From positions 28,501-92,500 of the forward strand of contig JAMPIV010000293.1 of assembly GCA_024509875.1 (NCBI GenBank): 64,000 bases of DNA. Direction: 5' to 3'. A program made the position numbers and the translations under genes. The first letter of the stretch is position 1. The number at the start of each line of letters is the position of its first letter. Source of the DNA: Oreohelix idahoensis. Taxonomy: Eukaryota > Mollusca > Gastropoda > Stylommatophora > Oreohelicidae. Below the pieces are notes generated by a model. It ran no database searches. It had not been told where the DNA came from and worked only from the letters and a program-made list of their open reading frames with translations. Below, one piece after another: positions 18,847 to 30,108 of this stretch.

Positions 18847-19314
18847 CTCAAGTTTCCTAGCAAAACCGGCACTACGTTAACTCGCCCTGAGTTTGAACAT
18901 TTGTTGACATTACAGCGTGAAATCCTCGCCGAACTTGACCGATTACAGTCACCACGCACGGATACTTATCCTACTACTTGTACCAGTAACATGTTTGACG
19001 ACTACATCAACTCCAGCTGTTACCAACCGATTTCCCCAGAAACGAGTTGGTTTCCTAACCCTTGTACAACCACCACAGACACCCACCTGGCCGATATCTC
19101 TAATCTACCACCGAAGACGCAGAGACCAACTACCTCCCCCAGTAACATGTTTGACGAATACATGAACTCTAGTTGTCCAATATCACCAGAACCGAGTTGG
19201 TTTCCTAACACCAACCCTTGTACAACCACCACAGACACCCACCTGGCCGATGTCACCAATCCACCACCGAAGACGAAGAAGAAACCTACCAAACGGCTGA
19301 GACTTGTGCTTTAG
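18847..19314 (+). pseudogene. PC4-like protein, C-terminal part with tandem duplication
   Basis: Downstream of the retrotransposon the frame resumes with KTGTTLTRPEFEHLL and a helix LQREILAELDRL, the turn and terminal helix of a PC4 domain. It is followed by a low-complexity tail. The tail holds a duplicated block of about 50 residues, each copy with NMFD.Y.NSSC, SWFPN and NPCTTTTDTHLAD. It ends with a basic stretch (KTKKKPTKRLR) that could be a nuclear localisation signal. The Thr/Pro/Ser-rich acidic repeat resembles an activation tail, but that is inference. The stop is at 19312-19314. The whole gene would encode about 203 residues. Confidence 0.7.
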
Positions 19315-19331
19315 CTCGATATTATTTGAAA

Positions 19332-19337
19332 AATAAA
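19332..19337 (+). terminator. polyadenylation signal AATAAA
   Basis: AATAAA occurs 18 bases after the stop of the PC4-like gene, in an AT-rich context. It is a plausible transcript end for the Polinton. Confidence 0.5.
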
Positions 19338-19362
19338 CTATATTAACTAAATTTCATTTTTG

Positions 19363-19560
19363 TTACCTATATATAACTGTTGTCTAAATATCGTATAAGT
19401 GTTCGTATAACTGTTGTAAAATATATATGTCTATAAATATCGTATAACTGTTGTCTAAATATATCTTCCTATTATCTGTATATAAATATCGTATTCTTGT
19501 TGTCTAAATATATCGTCTTCCTATTGTCTCAATATATCTCTATATAAAAGTCATGCTCCT
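19363..19560. repeat. degenerate AT-rich tandem repeat at Polinton right end
   Basis: Variants of TAACTGTTGTCTAAATAT and ATATCGTATAA recur five or six times with a spacing of roughly 40-60 bases. Its position just after the last Polinton gene suggests subterminal repeats, but no inverted partner was found near 3.4 kb. Confidence 0.6.
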
Positions 19561-19672
19561 CCTGCCGCTCCTCCAGATTTTCCTTATACAAAAGTCATCC
19601 CGCCATCGGCTCCTCCATAGCTCCTCCATCGGCTCCTCCATAGCTCCTCCATAGCTCCTCCATCTCTCCTCC
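19556..19672. repeat. GCTCCTCCAT simple-repeat tract
   Basis: The ten-base unit GCTCCTCCAT, with variants (CGGCTCCTCC), is repeated about eight times. On the minus strand it reads as a Gly/Glu/Met-rich low-complexity ORF, which I do not regard as a gene. Confidence 0.7.
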
Positions 19673-19679
19673 AGAATGA

Positions 19680-20138
19680 TACCTGTTTCCTCCATGATAT
19701 ACTACTCGCACTCTAGTACATTCAAACGTTGGTATCAAATCAGGATCAGCTTTAACTTTCTCAGCTAATGTTTGTAGCATCAAAAATAAAATTTTGAAAT
19801 GTCTCATCATTTCTGAGATTCTTAAGGCTTTGGAAATATCAATGAACGCTACCTTAAGATAGAAGCATCATTATCCTTCTATCTACAACTCTGTCAAGAG
19901 TAATCTTGTGCGAAGGTAGACACCTTAGAAGGCCCATACTAGATACTCTTGAGCTTTGGCCACTGTTGGACCACTACTGGATAGCTAAAGGGAGGCAATC
20001 CGAGACACTGTAATAATGTTTTACATGATGAGGTTGCCATCCTATGCACACCCTAATAAGTGTCGCACTGTAGAACATGGCTAAAGGTGCCAAAGCCCTT
20101 ACTCATTATCCGTATCATAACAGACCTCCGGAAATTGT
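19680..20138. other. no recognisable gene
   Basis: The sequence is unique-looking between the Polinton repeat region and a LINE fragment. A minus-strand ORF here (19595-19810) has no recognisable domain. Confidence 0.4.
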
Positions 20139-20600
20139 ATAATGACAACAACCTCCAGCATGAGAAAGGATGTAGAGGCAGTTACTGTAGCACTGAGGTG
20201 GCTGTCTGAAACTCCATCAACCAGGGCACTTATACCTTGTATTGTTAGACTCTCAAGCCATGCTTCAGAAAGTTCAGAACGGTTGGCTGCGGCAGGAATG
20301 GAAAACATCAATAAAATCCTCAAGTCTTCAAGAACTCATGTGGATCTACTGTCGTGGTCATGCAGGGGTACCTGGCAATGATAGAGCTGGCGGACTGGCC
20401 TCGAGAGCACCCATAATGGGGACACTGGACATGGATAAGGGAGAGATACTAAAAGCAATTAATGATCGCCTGCTGGATAATGACACCTCAATGGATGAAT
20501 CAACAAGGCTGCGGCATCAAACGTGGGACATAGGGAAAATGTGATTGGGTTCAAGTAAAAGCATTCTGTGATGGCACCAAAAAAAAAAAAAAAAAAAACC
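20139..20600 (+). pseudogene. LINE RNase H fragment with poly(A) tail
   Basis: The 3' end of an I/Nimb-like LINE. It encodes part of an RNase H domain (VEAVTVALRWLSETPSTRA, then after a frame break LDSQAMLQKVQNGW, RGHAGVPGNDRAGGLASRAP). A short 3' UTR and an A-run at about 20579-20598 follow. The same segment occurs on the minus strand at 50.0-50.7 kb. It is 5'-truncated inside RNase H, as is normal for LINE insertions. A one-base break near 20232 splits the frame. Confidence 0.85.
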
Positions 20601-21227
20601 CAGTGCTATTCGTTCCACTATTTGAAAAAGTGCTGTCTAGACCAGTCGTTCCGAAACTTTTTTCTCTATGTCGTATTTTGGTCTGTATTACAACACGTCA
20701 AATTTACCGCTCGAAAGTATCGAAGATAAACAGTACAATTATAACAGCCAATAGAATCCCTCCTTTTTCTGTTAGGTATAGGAACCTTTTTTTTACATTT
20801 GATAGAGGGACCTATTTTGTGCATTTGACAGAACGAAGATATTTTATTTCGTAATAACTAAAGATTTTTAAACAGGAAGGAATAACTAGATTTATAGCGG
20901 GGATATTACTTAAGAGGTTGGTGCAAATACTTCCCCATGATAATACTTTAATGTAAGAGTAAAATCAGTTTTAGTGATAATTTTACTTCAGGGTAGTCCC
21001 CAATTTAGTTAGTTAAAGTATGCACAGATTTAAATGTACTGGGCTAACTAAAATATTAATAGCTAGAACGATAGAGATCAATTTCTAGTTTTATTAGAAC
21101 TTTAAATAATTAAAATCGGCCTAAAAATAAGTAAAATAATAAATATTTAAACTTAGTCACATTGAACGGTAAGGCTGAAAAACGGGCAGGGTGAAAATTC
21201 TTAACGCCAGTTTTTGACTGTGTCTCG

Positions 21228-21253
21228 ATTGGTCGAGCACGGCGTTATATAAG
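21228..21253 (+). promoter_or_regulatory. CCAAT/TATA promoter-like motif inside hAT-like element
   Basis: ATTGG (21228-21232) lies 14 bases before TATATAAG (21246-21253). A splice-donor-like GAGGGTAAG follows at 21411-21419. The copy near 53.14-53.34 kb keeps the ATTGG and the GAGGGTAAG, so the arrangement belongs to the element. Confidence 0.45.
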
Positions 21254-22086
21254 GCCTTGAACTTGGTCGGATTCTTGCCACTACTATTTTTGAATTTTAT
21301 AAGCGATACTAGGAAGAGCGCAAATGTAAACTGTCAATATTTTGCCGCCTGTATCTAAAGCAGACCTAGAGAAACCATTGAAAGCCTGTAGCAGCTTATG
21401 TATTTTACCTGAGGGTAAGCGATATATAAAAATATTTGTATATATTCATGTTATTTACCTGTAGTTATTCACTTATGTGTTCGCTGATGTGTTAGAAGGA
21501 AAAAATAGGCCAAATGTGTAACGGACTTCCTTACCAACGTGTGTAGTTTTAAAGACGATAGGCCAGAAATGGAAACAGTGTCGGATATTTGCAAATTAGG
21601 GTAAAAGTGCGACTGTAAGTCTAGTAGTATATATGAAGGAGTATTTCATACTGGAACGACACAATGTTCACGAACATAAGATAGGATGACAGGATGTGAT
21701 AACATGATGTAATCAAGATGTACTTACTATTTTGTATTTAACCTGATTATGGTATGGAAGCAAATCATGGACGAATGGATCTAACATACGATGTATTAAG
21801 GAAATGAGTAATCAAGTTGAACTGGCTGTGAGGTATTGAGGTAACTGTCCTGTGACTGATTTAATGTTTGTACGTGATGTTGTCTGTATGTAGGGAAAAA
21901 CTACTGGACCCTACAAGTTTTGCGAATGTCTTTTCATTCCAGGTTTTGTCCTGGTAATATTTCAAGTTCATGAGACATCCACTTGAGAGGAGCTATGGTG
22001 GTGTACTGTTCTTCAGATAAATAGAGCGAAAGCCACGTTTTCCAGCCTGAAGTTCATATTCTGTGCGAACCCAGTGTTAACGATAA

Positions 22087-23667
22087 TGAATATTAACGGT
22101 GTATGGGTGGCGTAGGTGTGCCGTCGTATCTGTGTTAGGTATGTATTAGTGAGTGTGTGGTAGAACAGTCACTCACAACACAGGTACGTAAATAATAGTC
22201 ATGGATGGCCGTAAACATCTGGTGTAATTTAAATGTCGATTTATTAAGTCACAGCACGATCACGTTTACATTGATATACACACAGTCACATTACAAGTCA
22301 TTGCAATACAATACTCTTCAACATTCATCAGCAGATCTATATCAAGGCCTAAAGTCCTCACGACTCATCTCTGCGCTATAACACTGCGCTATAATACTGC
22401 ACCCAGCCTCCTCGCCAATTGGCAAAGCAATAACATTTGCGTGGACTAAGCTGCGGTATATAATGCCTCATCCTATATGGCAGCGAGACCTGGACGACCT
22501 ATGCTATAATATCTCGTGGAAAGATTTTAAAGTGACAAATGTCGAGGTGTTGCACCCAGCATGTATACGCTTTCACATGTTAAATGGAAATGGCCTCCCA
22601 AAAAGTCCTGGCACAGTTGGGCGACCACAGCTGACTCACTTATAATACTGCACCCAGCAGCTCACATAAATTATGGCCTAAAGTCCTCACGACTCATCTC
22701 TGCGCTAGAAATAACTTATAATACTGCACCCAGCAGTTCACATAAATAATGGCCTAAAGTCCTCACGACTCATCTCTGCGCTAGACTTATAATACTGCAC
22801 TATAATACTGCACCCAGCAGTTCACATAAATTATGGCCTAAAGTCCTCATGACTCACTTCACATAAATTATGGCCTAAAGTCCTCACGACTCACTTATAA
22901 TACTGCACCCAGCAGTTCACATAAATAATGGCCTAAAGTCCTCACGACTCATCTCTGCGCTAGGCTTATAATACTGCACCCAGCAGTTCACATAAATAAT
23001 GGCCTAAAGTCCTCACGACTCATCTCTGCGCTAGAATTAAAATACTGCACTTATAATACTGCACCCCGTAGTTGACATAAATAATGGCCTAAAGTCTCTC
23101 ACTTATAATACTGACTCATAATAGCGACTCACTTATAATCCTGCAAAGCTTCACAAATACTTAATATGGCCTAAAGTCCCAATCCTGCGGACTCATAATA
23201 TGGCTAAAGTCCTCAAAGCTTCCTCACAAAAACATAATAGCTTCCTCAAAGCTTCACTATCCATCCACAGCAAAAACATTAAGTCGACATTATTCAAAGC
23301 ACTACGTAGGCATACATCCTCGAAAAACACACACAGACAGCGTTGACCACTCCCGGTCCAACGCTCCGAATCCCTACTCTCCTCTCCGGGATCACACACC
23401 CTAGTCCCGCCAAAAAACCCCAAACGAGACTCCGCTGTTTTTGAACACAGCTCAAAAACAGTACAGAATAAATACATCTCAGCATTTGAGATAAAAGCGT
23501 TCGCACGCTTTCCTGTACTCTGTCACTCAAAATAAAAAGGATATGTTTCTATTATAACGTTAAACAAACCTCAGCTTAATCAGGTATACAAGTATTGTAA
23601 CTCATAATCTACTTTGCCCAAAAACATATTCCGAATTACTGCCCTTTCAAAGGATCAACTTGTTACA
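22087..23667 (-). repeat. LTR of coiled-coil element (3' LTR by ORF orientation)
   Basis: The two outer thirds are almost identical to 28584-30108. The middle is a minisatellite. It holds about 220 bases (about 22405-22630) that are missing from the other copy. The true end may be 22075, where TGTTAAC abuts the putative target duplication. Confidence 0.8.
22640..23160. repeat. minisatellite inside LTR (copy 1)
   Basis: The unit of about 57-70 bases contains CTTATAATACTGCACCCAGC, TTCACATAAATAATGG and CCTAAAGTCCTCACGACTC, with an optional ATCTCTGCGCTAG spacer. About eight units are present, some truncated. Confidence 0.85.
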
Positions 23668-25506
23668 GTTTCCCACACACCCAGGAGAAAAAAAATGATT
23701 CTATCATTTTTTTTTGAAAATTAACTCCCAAAACGAAAAAATTTAAAAGATAATGGAGTTCTAACATATGTTTTACAAAATTCATCTTATGATAAGTCAG
23801 AAATAGTATATCTACAAAATATTAGCAGTAAATGTAAAGTAAATAACAATCATCCAACGTATAATTACTAAAATTAATCTATTAGAAAACCAAGCTAAGT
23901 ATCTCAAAATTAATCTATTACAGAACTAAGTTAAGCATATACAATAATACTTAAACAAGCAACAAACAATAGTAATAGAAATGATAATATCAAGCAAACA
24001 AAGTATAATTCGAAAAGAAGTAAAATATGAAATCATCATATGAAAAACAACAAATAATATCACAATGTCAAATCATGTAAAGCAAATACAACTATCTCTG
24101 ATCTAAAGTTACATCATTACTTGAACAATACAAAGAATGAAAGTCTAAGTAGCGTAACAGAAAAAAGTATACACGAAGCATAAAGTGAGACAAAGATGAA
24201 ACACGGAAGTATAAACAACATATCAGATTATGCTGAAAAGACAACAGAAAAGATGTAAAGGGATGACGAACAGTCAACAAAGACAGATGAAAAGTAAAGA
24301 TGCACATGTAGAAAAAGTAGTAACGATACGTTATAACTATCTAAATTAAACATCATATTGTCTAACCTAATACAATCATAATCAAAAATTACAAAACAAA
24401 ATACCAAAGTATATCTATACTAACAACACAAGTGAAAAAAACTTATGACAAAAAAAAATAGTAAGTAATTTAACCAAATTATAAAACTTATGCATAACTA
24501 ATAATAAATTATACAAGATATCGCACAAACAAAAAATAAACCGCTATCAAAAAGGTTTGCACTGACTCAAAGTCACGCGCTAAATACAGAAAAATGCATC
24601 AAACATTAAAAAACAATTTCAAGGAACTAATGACACTACACATTACTAACCATAATATACAGACTAGCATTGGCGCAGAAAAAATATTACAACGTTCGAA
24701 AAAATACATTTTCAAAAAAAAAATACAAAAAAGTTTCGTACCACTAAGTTGCATAAAAATAGTATTACATTTACAACCAATTCAAAGCTATAATGAATAA
24801 ACTAACAAAGAAATCGACTTCAAGAAAATGAAGGACGTATGAACAATCTATCTCTAAACAGACACACATTAACAAATGTAAGTTTTTTTTAAAAAAAAAA
24901 TATACATCACATAAAACATATGAGAAAAAATTCAAGTGCTCATGAATTATCTAGAAGTAATTATTGCACCATTACAACTAATGAGTTTTGTGCATAGGGC
25001 TTGCAAACTCAACATGCACAAAAAGTTATCCTAACAAAACTGCTACAAAAACAACAAACCAAAACAAACCACTGCAAGTTCAACAATGGAATATAGCTAA
25101 CAATAAAAACAAAAAATCATGGCAATCAAATGATGCATTAAATATTTCAAACGAAATTACATGTTATTGCAAATCAGGAACATATCATTTATTATACTAA
25201 CAAATACAAAAGAAAATATTTACTGTTTACATAAGTAAAAAAAAATCAGATGGAAATCTCTCGCTTTCCTGTCAATATGTCCTGACCCTGAGCAAGCAAA
25301 ACATCCGATGTTTAATGAGACGCTGAAAAAGTTACGCTTGAACGCACACAATGACCCAAAGTTGACCTCCTTTTCTCACAGTTAATATGTCACAGGAGCC
25401 TTGACTGTTATCGTAAAGTTGCTTCTGTCAAAATATATGAATGAAAATTTCCATTTTAATGAATGGTGAAATCTAATGAGAAAAAACGTAGAAGTCACAA
25501 TGACAA
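23668..25506. other. AT-rich 3' region of coiled-coil LTR element
   Basis: Very AT-rich with many A-runs and no convincing ORF. A short imperfect duplication around AAATTAATCTATTA occurs at about 23870 and 23907. Confidence 0.5.
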
Positions 25507-27600
25507 TTACCCTGTACTTTGGTCCTTGTAAAGCAATGGTCCTTTCACGATGCCTTCAGCTCTTCTTTTATAATCTCTAGACATCACAGAAGACATTACT
25601 GCCGTAGGCTGAAACAAAATGTTACATTCACAACACCGAGACACTTTCTCGTGATGAACAACATTATCAGACATAGTATTTAAAACACCAGTGTTATTGT
25701 TACCTTGTTTATCTCTATTACAACTGACTCTGGGCTCATGTTGAGCAAAGTTAGCATACTTGCGCTTATTATTTGTTACATGATGAAAATATTTATTACT
25801 ACAGTTGCTTTGTTTACAAACAATGACTCTAGACTTTTGCTGAGTCAAGTTATGTAGAGAAACATGTGAAGAGCTATTATCTCTCTTTATATTCTTGTCA
25901 ATTCCTCTATTATGACAAATGTTATGTCTATAACCCAAGTTAGCATTGTTGTTGTTAACATATCTTCTTTGACAAAAATGTCCACTAGACAAGACTTGCT
26001 TTCTAGTAGCAAAATCATTACCAGATTGATAGTTTTTCTTACAGTTATTTCTACTATAACTTACAGAATTCTTCGGATCAAAATGTTGAAATCCGCTAAA
26101 TTGTTTACAATTCCTTGGAGAATCAAAATTACCACTTGATAAACTCCCTTGGTACTGTCTAATCTTGTGATTATATCTCTTACTATCAATGTTCTTCTTT
26201 TCACCTATGGGAATATGTTTACCAATCCCGTCAAACTGGCTGTGCTGAGTTTGACAAGTAACTGAACCCTTAGAATGTTTATTTTCCTGCCCATAGTGGG
26301 TTTCATTCTTGGAAAATATAGTACTATGTTTATTCCCTGTTACAAGTTTATCAGAATCTGCAACAGTAAACACGTGATTGATTTTAGGAGCCTTAACTTT
26401 CAATTTCTCACATTTCTTTTCGTAATCAATAGAACTGGCTGAAACACAAGAATCTTTATTAGCCTGACGCCAAGAATTATCAATAGAGTCACTAGTACCA
26501 CTAGCACTAGGGAAGTTGTATCTCCCACGAAAAGTTCTATGTTTACCCTGTATGGCCTCTCTATGAGCAAAAAGTGTATGGGGCTGACTTTTCGCAACTT
26601 TCTGTCTATCACTGTCAACATAGACAGAAGACCACATTCTTTTATCCAAGACGATGTCAAGCAGGCCATTTACCCGTTTTCTGGCCTCTGCAATTTCAAT
26701 ATCTCTATGCGCAATCTCTTGACTAAGTTTCTTATTTAAATCATTAAGAGCCAAAACTCTGCAACCTTCTTCTGCTAGCAATTTCTCAATCTTAGCAACT
26801 TTCTCCTTCTCAGCCGTCAACTCTACCAATGTCTCTTTTCCATCCTGCTCTTTATTTACCTTTATTGACTGTGTTTCATTCTCACCATTATTATTATTCA
26901 CCAGCTCATCGACTTCCCCTGGAAATACAGTATTCTTCTCTTCAAGTTTATCAAAACATACATCATGTATCATTACATTGTATAATCCTTCTCGCTCATT
27001 GGTTTCCGCTTTTAATTTTTCATACATGTCTTTTCTTCGTTGGATCTCTTGTGTAAGGTTTTCCACCTCCACATGCTTAACTTTTATCTGGACCTCCAAT
27101 TCTTTAACCTTCAATAGTGAAGAATCCAAACTTGCTTGTACTCTAGCAAGTTCCAGGTTTGATCTATTTAAATCACTTGTAAGTTTAGCTAATTTTTCCT
27201 TAAGTTCATTCTCTTCAGCTTTACCCTTTAAGCAATTTTTTCCTTCCTGTCTGTTGACTCTTACTTCCTCATCTTCTAGCTTCTTTTCCTGATTGTCAGC
27301 CATTATATTGTGTATACCCTTCAATATATTGTCGTGTTCAACATGAATATTATTATACACAAATACACGAAGGTCGAGCAGCAGCAACTTTGCTAAATTC
27401 CTAGCCATTCTTAAATGAGGGATGGACTGAAATCTATTCTCAGCAAAATCTCTTAGTGCTCTCGACGCACTGACCAACAATCCGTCCATCACGTGTGCTT
27501 CCAGTTCTGGTCCTTTTAATCTATGAAAATTTTTACCCTCTTGAAATAAATACTCCAATAAAGGCCACATATTATCAGGATCCATTTCGTCATCATCCAT
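25507..27600 (-). CDS. 697-aa coiled-coil protein of LTR element, unrecognised
   Basis: I do not recognise this protein. Residues 1-110 are a helical, hydrophobic domain (MWPLLEYLFQEG, LRMARNLAKLLLLDLRVFVYNN). About 110-310 is a long coiled coil (LKEKLAKLTSDLNRSNLELARVQ, EVENLTQEIQRRKD, EKEKVAKIEKLLAEEG). About 330-650 is low complexity and rich in N, S, H, K and R. It ends with CCECN and a basic stretch. It has no protease, RT, integrase or canonical CCHC knuckle. It lies between matching LTRs with about 0.98 kb of leader and 1.8 kb of AT-rich trailer. By position it could be a Gag-like structural protein: assembly domain, coiled coil, basic RNA-binding tail. That is inference. The frame is fully intact in an otherwise decayed region. 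Confidence 0.75.
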   Translation of the reverse strand: MDDDEMDPDNMWPLLEYLFQEGKNFHRLKGPELEAHVMDGLLVSASRALRDFAENRFQSIPHLRMARNLAKLLLLDLRVFVYNNIHVEHDNILKGIHNIMADNQEKKLEDEEVRVNRQEGKNCLKGKAEENELKEKLAKLTSDLNRSNLELARVQASLDSSLLKVKELEVQIKVKHVEVENLTQEIQRRKDMYEKLKAETNEREGLYNVMIHDVCFDKLEEKNTVFPGEVDELVNNNNGENETQSIKVNKEQDGKETLVELTAEKEKVAKIEKLLAEEGCRVLALNDLNKKLSQEIAHRDIEIAEARKRVNGLLDIVLDKRMWSSVYVDSDRQKVAKSQPHTLFAHREAIQGKHRTFRGRYNFPSASGTSDSIDNSWRQANKDSCVSASSIDYEKKCEKLKVKAPKINHVFTVADSDKLVTGNKHSTIFSKNETHYGQENKHSKGSVTCQTQHSQFDGIGKHIPIGEKKNIDSKRYNHKIRQYQGSLSSGNFDSPRNCKQFSGFQHFDPKNSVSYSRNNCKKNYQSGNDFATRKQVLSSGHFCQRRYVNNNNANLGYRHNICHNRGIDKNIKRDNSSSHVSLHNLTQQKSRVIVCKQSNCSNKYFHHVTNNKRKYANFAQHEPRVSCNRDKQGNNNTGVLNTMSDNVVHHEKVSRCCECNILFQPTAVMSSVMSRDYKRRAEGIVKGPLLYKDQSTG

Positions 27601-28583
27601 AGTGACTTACTTATTGAGATCACTGTATATGTATCAATAAACCTTTTACTCCTGACAGCTAAATAACCATACAATAAATTGCAACTATTCCTAATTACTG
27701 TCAGATCAATTTCTGTTCAAATAACCTTTATATGGTCATATCCATATCATGGTAGTCAATACCACATGTTAATAGCCATAAACTACTTATGCATTAAATT
27801 CTACTCATATGTCACTATAGACATAAACAACAACAACAACAGAATTAAAAAGAAATGCATAGAATTCAGAAGGCCTGAGGACATGAGTGACATGACACAC
27901 TTTACAGAACAAACAAAAATCACTTATCTGTCAATTTTCCATTCCCTTCCGCCAAGACTTTAAATATCACATAATTCTGACGCTAAAACAGTCTATCGCC
28001 GAAAGGTATTAGATCTAGATTCTCTTCCCTTCAGGTCCTCGCTTTAGTAAGGTATGTGCTCGAATACTGCATAGGAGCACATGATGATCGTAACAGGAAC
28101 ACAGCAAACCCGCTCTTGACTCGAGCTATACTTGCAAAATGACTGGTACAACTGCACATACACTCGACTTGTACACGCTATCCTTCAGACGTTGTATCAC
28201 CTCATAAACTGCTGGCTCGCTGCTTGATAATTTCGCTGCACATCTGATAGCAAATGTAGACTACAGACGTTGTTGTTTTCCACAGGCACGACACAGGACG
28301 TCACCGACAGTGCTATAAAGCTGATTGTTACCACGAATAAGGCGTTTCCCAAATGCGCCACACATGTGGCATACAAACCAGGTCACGGTTGAAGCACATG
28401 AGATTCAGGTCACGCATGAAGTTCTCTCAAAACGACTGTTGTGGGTGTCAGAACCCGAAAACAAATCTATCAAATGATACAGATATGTGGACTGTATCGA
28501 TAACGATTTTATCCTTCCGTCTGTTAAATACTCTCTCAAGTTAGAGAAACTCTTGATACGCGAATGTCATATCCATTCGTTCC
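27601..28583. other. leader of coiled-coil LTR element
   Basis: This is non-coding sequence between the 5' LTR and the ATG on the minus strand. I see no clear tRNA primer site beginning TGG right beside the LTR, which weakens the LTR-element interpretation or points to divergence. Confidence 0.4.
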
Positions 28584-30108
28584 TGAATATTAACGGTGTA
28601 TGGGTGGCGTAGGTGTGCCGTCGTATCTGTGTTAGGTATGTATTAGTGAGTGTGTGGTAGAACAGTCACTCACAACACAGGTACGTAAATAATAGTCATG
28701 GATGGCCGTAAACATCTGGTGTAATTTAAATGTCGATTTATTAAGTCACAGCACGATCACGTTTACATTGATATACACACAGTCACATTACAAGTCATTG
28801 CAATACAATACTCTTCAACATTCATCAGCAGATCTATATCAAGGCCTAAAGTCCTCACGACTCATCTCTGCGCTATAACACTGCGCTATAATACTGCACC
28901 CAGCAGTTCACATAAATTATGTGCCTAAAGTCCTCATGACTCACTTATAATACTGCACCCAGCAGTTCACATAAATAATGGCCTAAAGTCCTCACGACTC
29001 ACTTATAATACTGCACCCAGCAGTTCACATAAATAATGGCCTAAAGTCCTCACGACTCATCTCTGCGCTAGACTTATAATACTGCACTATAATACTGCAC
29101 CCAGCAGTTCACATAAATTATGGCCTAAAGTCCTCATGACTCACTTATAATACTGCACCCAGCAGTTCACATAAATAATGGCCTAAAGTCCTCACGACTC
29201 ACTTATAATACTGCACCCAGCAGTTCACATAAATAATGGCCTAAAGTCCTCACGACTCATCTCTGCGCTAGACTTATAATACTGCACCCAGCAGTTCACA
29301 TAAATAATGGCCTAAAGTCCTCACGACTCATCTCTGCGCTAGACTTATAATACTGCACTATAATACTGCACCCAGCAGTTCACATAAATTATGGCCAAAG
29401 TCCTCATGACTCACTTATAATACTGCACCCAGCAGTTCACATAAATAATGGCCTAAAGTCCTCACGACTCACTTATAATACTGCACCCAGCAGTTCACAT
29501 AAATAATGGCCTAAAGTCCTCACGACTCATCTCTGCGCTAGACTTATAATACTGCACCCAGCAGTTCACATAAATTATGGCCTAAAGTCCTCACGACTCA
29601 TAATAGCTTCCTCAAAGCTTCACAAATACTTAATATGGCCTGTCCCAATCCTGGACTCATAATAGCTTCCTCAAAGCTTCACAAATACATAATATGGCCT
29701 ATCCACACAGCAAAAACATTAAGTCGACATTATTCAAAGCACTACGTAGGCATACATCCTCGAAAAAACACACACAGACAGCGTTGACCACTCCCGGTCC
29801 AACGCTCCGAATCCCTACTCTCCTCTCCGGGATCACACACCCTAGTCCCGCCAAAAAACCCAAAACGAGACTCCGCTGTTTTTGAACACAGCTCAAAAAC
29901 AGTACAGAATAAATACATCTCAGCATTTGAGATAAAAGCGTTCGCACGCTTTCCTGTACTCTGTCACTCAAAATAAAAAGGATATGTTTCTATTATAACG
30001 TTAAACAAACCTCAGCTTAATCAGGTATACAAGTATTGTAACTCATAATCTACTTTGCCCAAAAACATATTCCGAATTACTGCCCTTTCAAAGGATCAAC
30101 TTGTTACA
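28584..30108 (-). repeat. LTR of coiled-coil element (5' LTR by ORF orientation)
   Basis: It begins TGAATATTAACGG and ends CTTGTTACA like the other copy. The unique parts look identical apart from one or two A/C-run differences, which implies recent insertion. The internal array has a different number and order of units. Confidence 0.8.
28880..29610. repeat. minisatellite inside LTR (copy 2)
   Basis: The same unit as in copy 1, about eleven times and more regular. Units with and without the ATCTCTGCGCTAG spacer alternate, giving a higher-order period. Each unit places a TATAA-like motif in the same position on the minus strand. Confidence 0.85.

Larger units (their letters stand above)
3376..19560 (+). 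mobile_element. Polinton/Maverick, decayed, split by a retrotransposon
   Basis: Co-directional genes in tight array give ATPase, hydrophobic protein, hypothetical, integrase, TM protein, minor capsid, glycine-rich protein, major capsid, adenain-like protease and, after a promoter, a PC4-like protein. This set defines the virus-like transposons Polintons/Mavericks. Without the nested 9.19 kb retrotransposon only about 7 kb remains, against the usual 15-20 kb, and no protein-primed DNA polymerase B is present on either strand. Terminal inverted repeats were not found; both ends are approximate. In-frame stops and single-base frame breaks affect at least six genes, so the copy is inactive. Confidence 0.9.
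22075..30108 (-). mobile_element. LTR element with one coiled-coil ORF and no pol
   Basis: Two direct repeats of about 1.55 kb flank a 4.9 kb interior. The only long ORF runs on the minus strand, so the element is read right to left. CCCAG occurs just outside both ends (22070-22074 and 30109-30113), a possible 5-bp target duplication. The repeat ends read TG...CA. A purine-rich tract on the minus strand (GGGTGTGTGGGAAAC) precedes the 3' LTR. There is no RT, integrase or RNase H, so it would need another element's enzymes. Confidence 0.7.

Noticed and set aside
19595..19810. Minus-strand 71-codon ORF next to the Polinton
   Set aside because: Its C-terminal half is just the GCTCCTCCAT simple repeat in translation; the rest has no recognisable domain.
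25507..27600. 697-aa ORF as an ordinary host gene
   Set aside because: It sits centrally between near-identical LTR-like repeats with no introns or neighbouring exons. An element gene is more likely, but a host origin is not excluded.
22640..29610. CRISPR-like appearance of the regular repeats in the LTRs
   Set aside because: The units are tandem without unique spacers, lie in a eukaryotic LTR element and have no cas genes.
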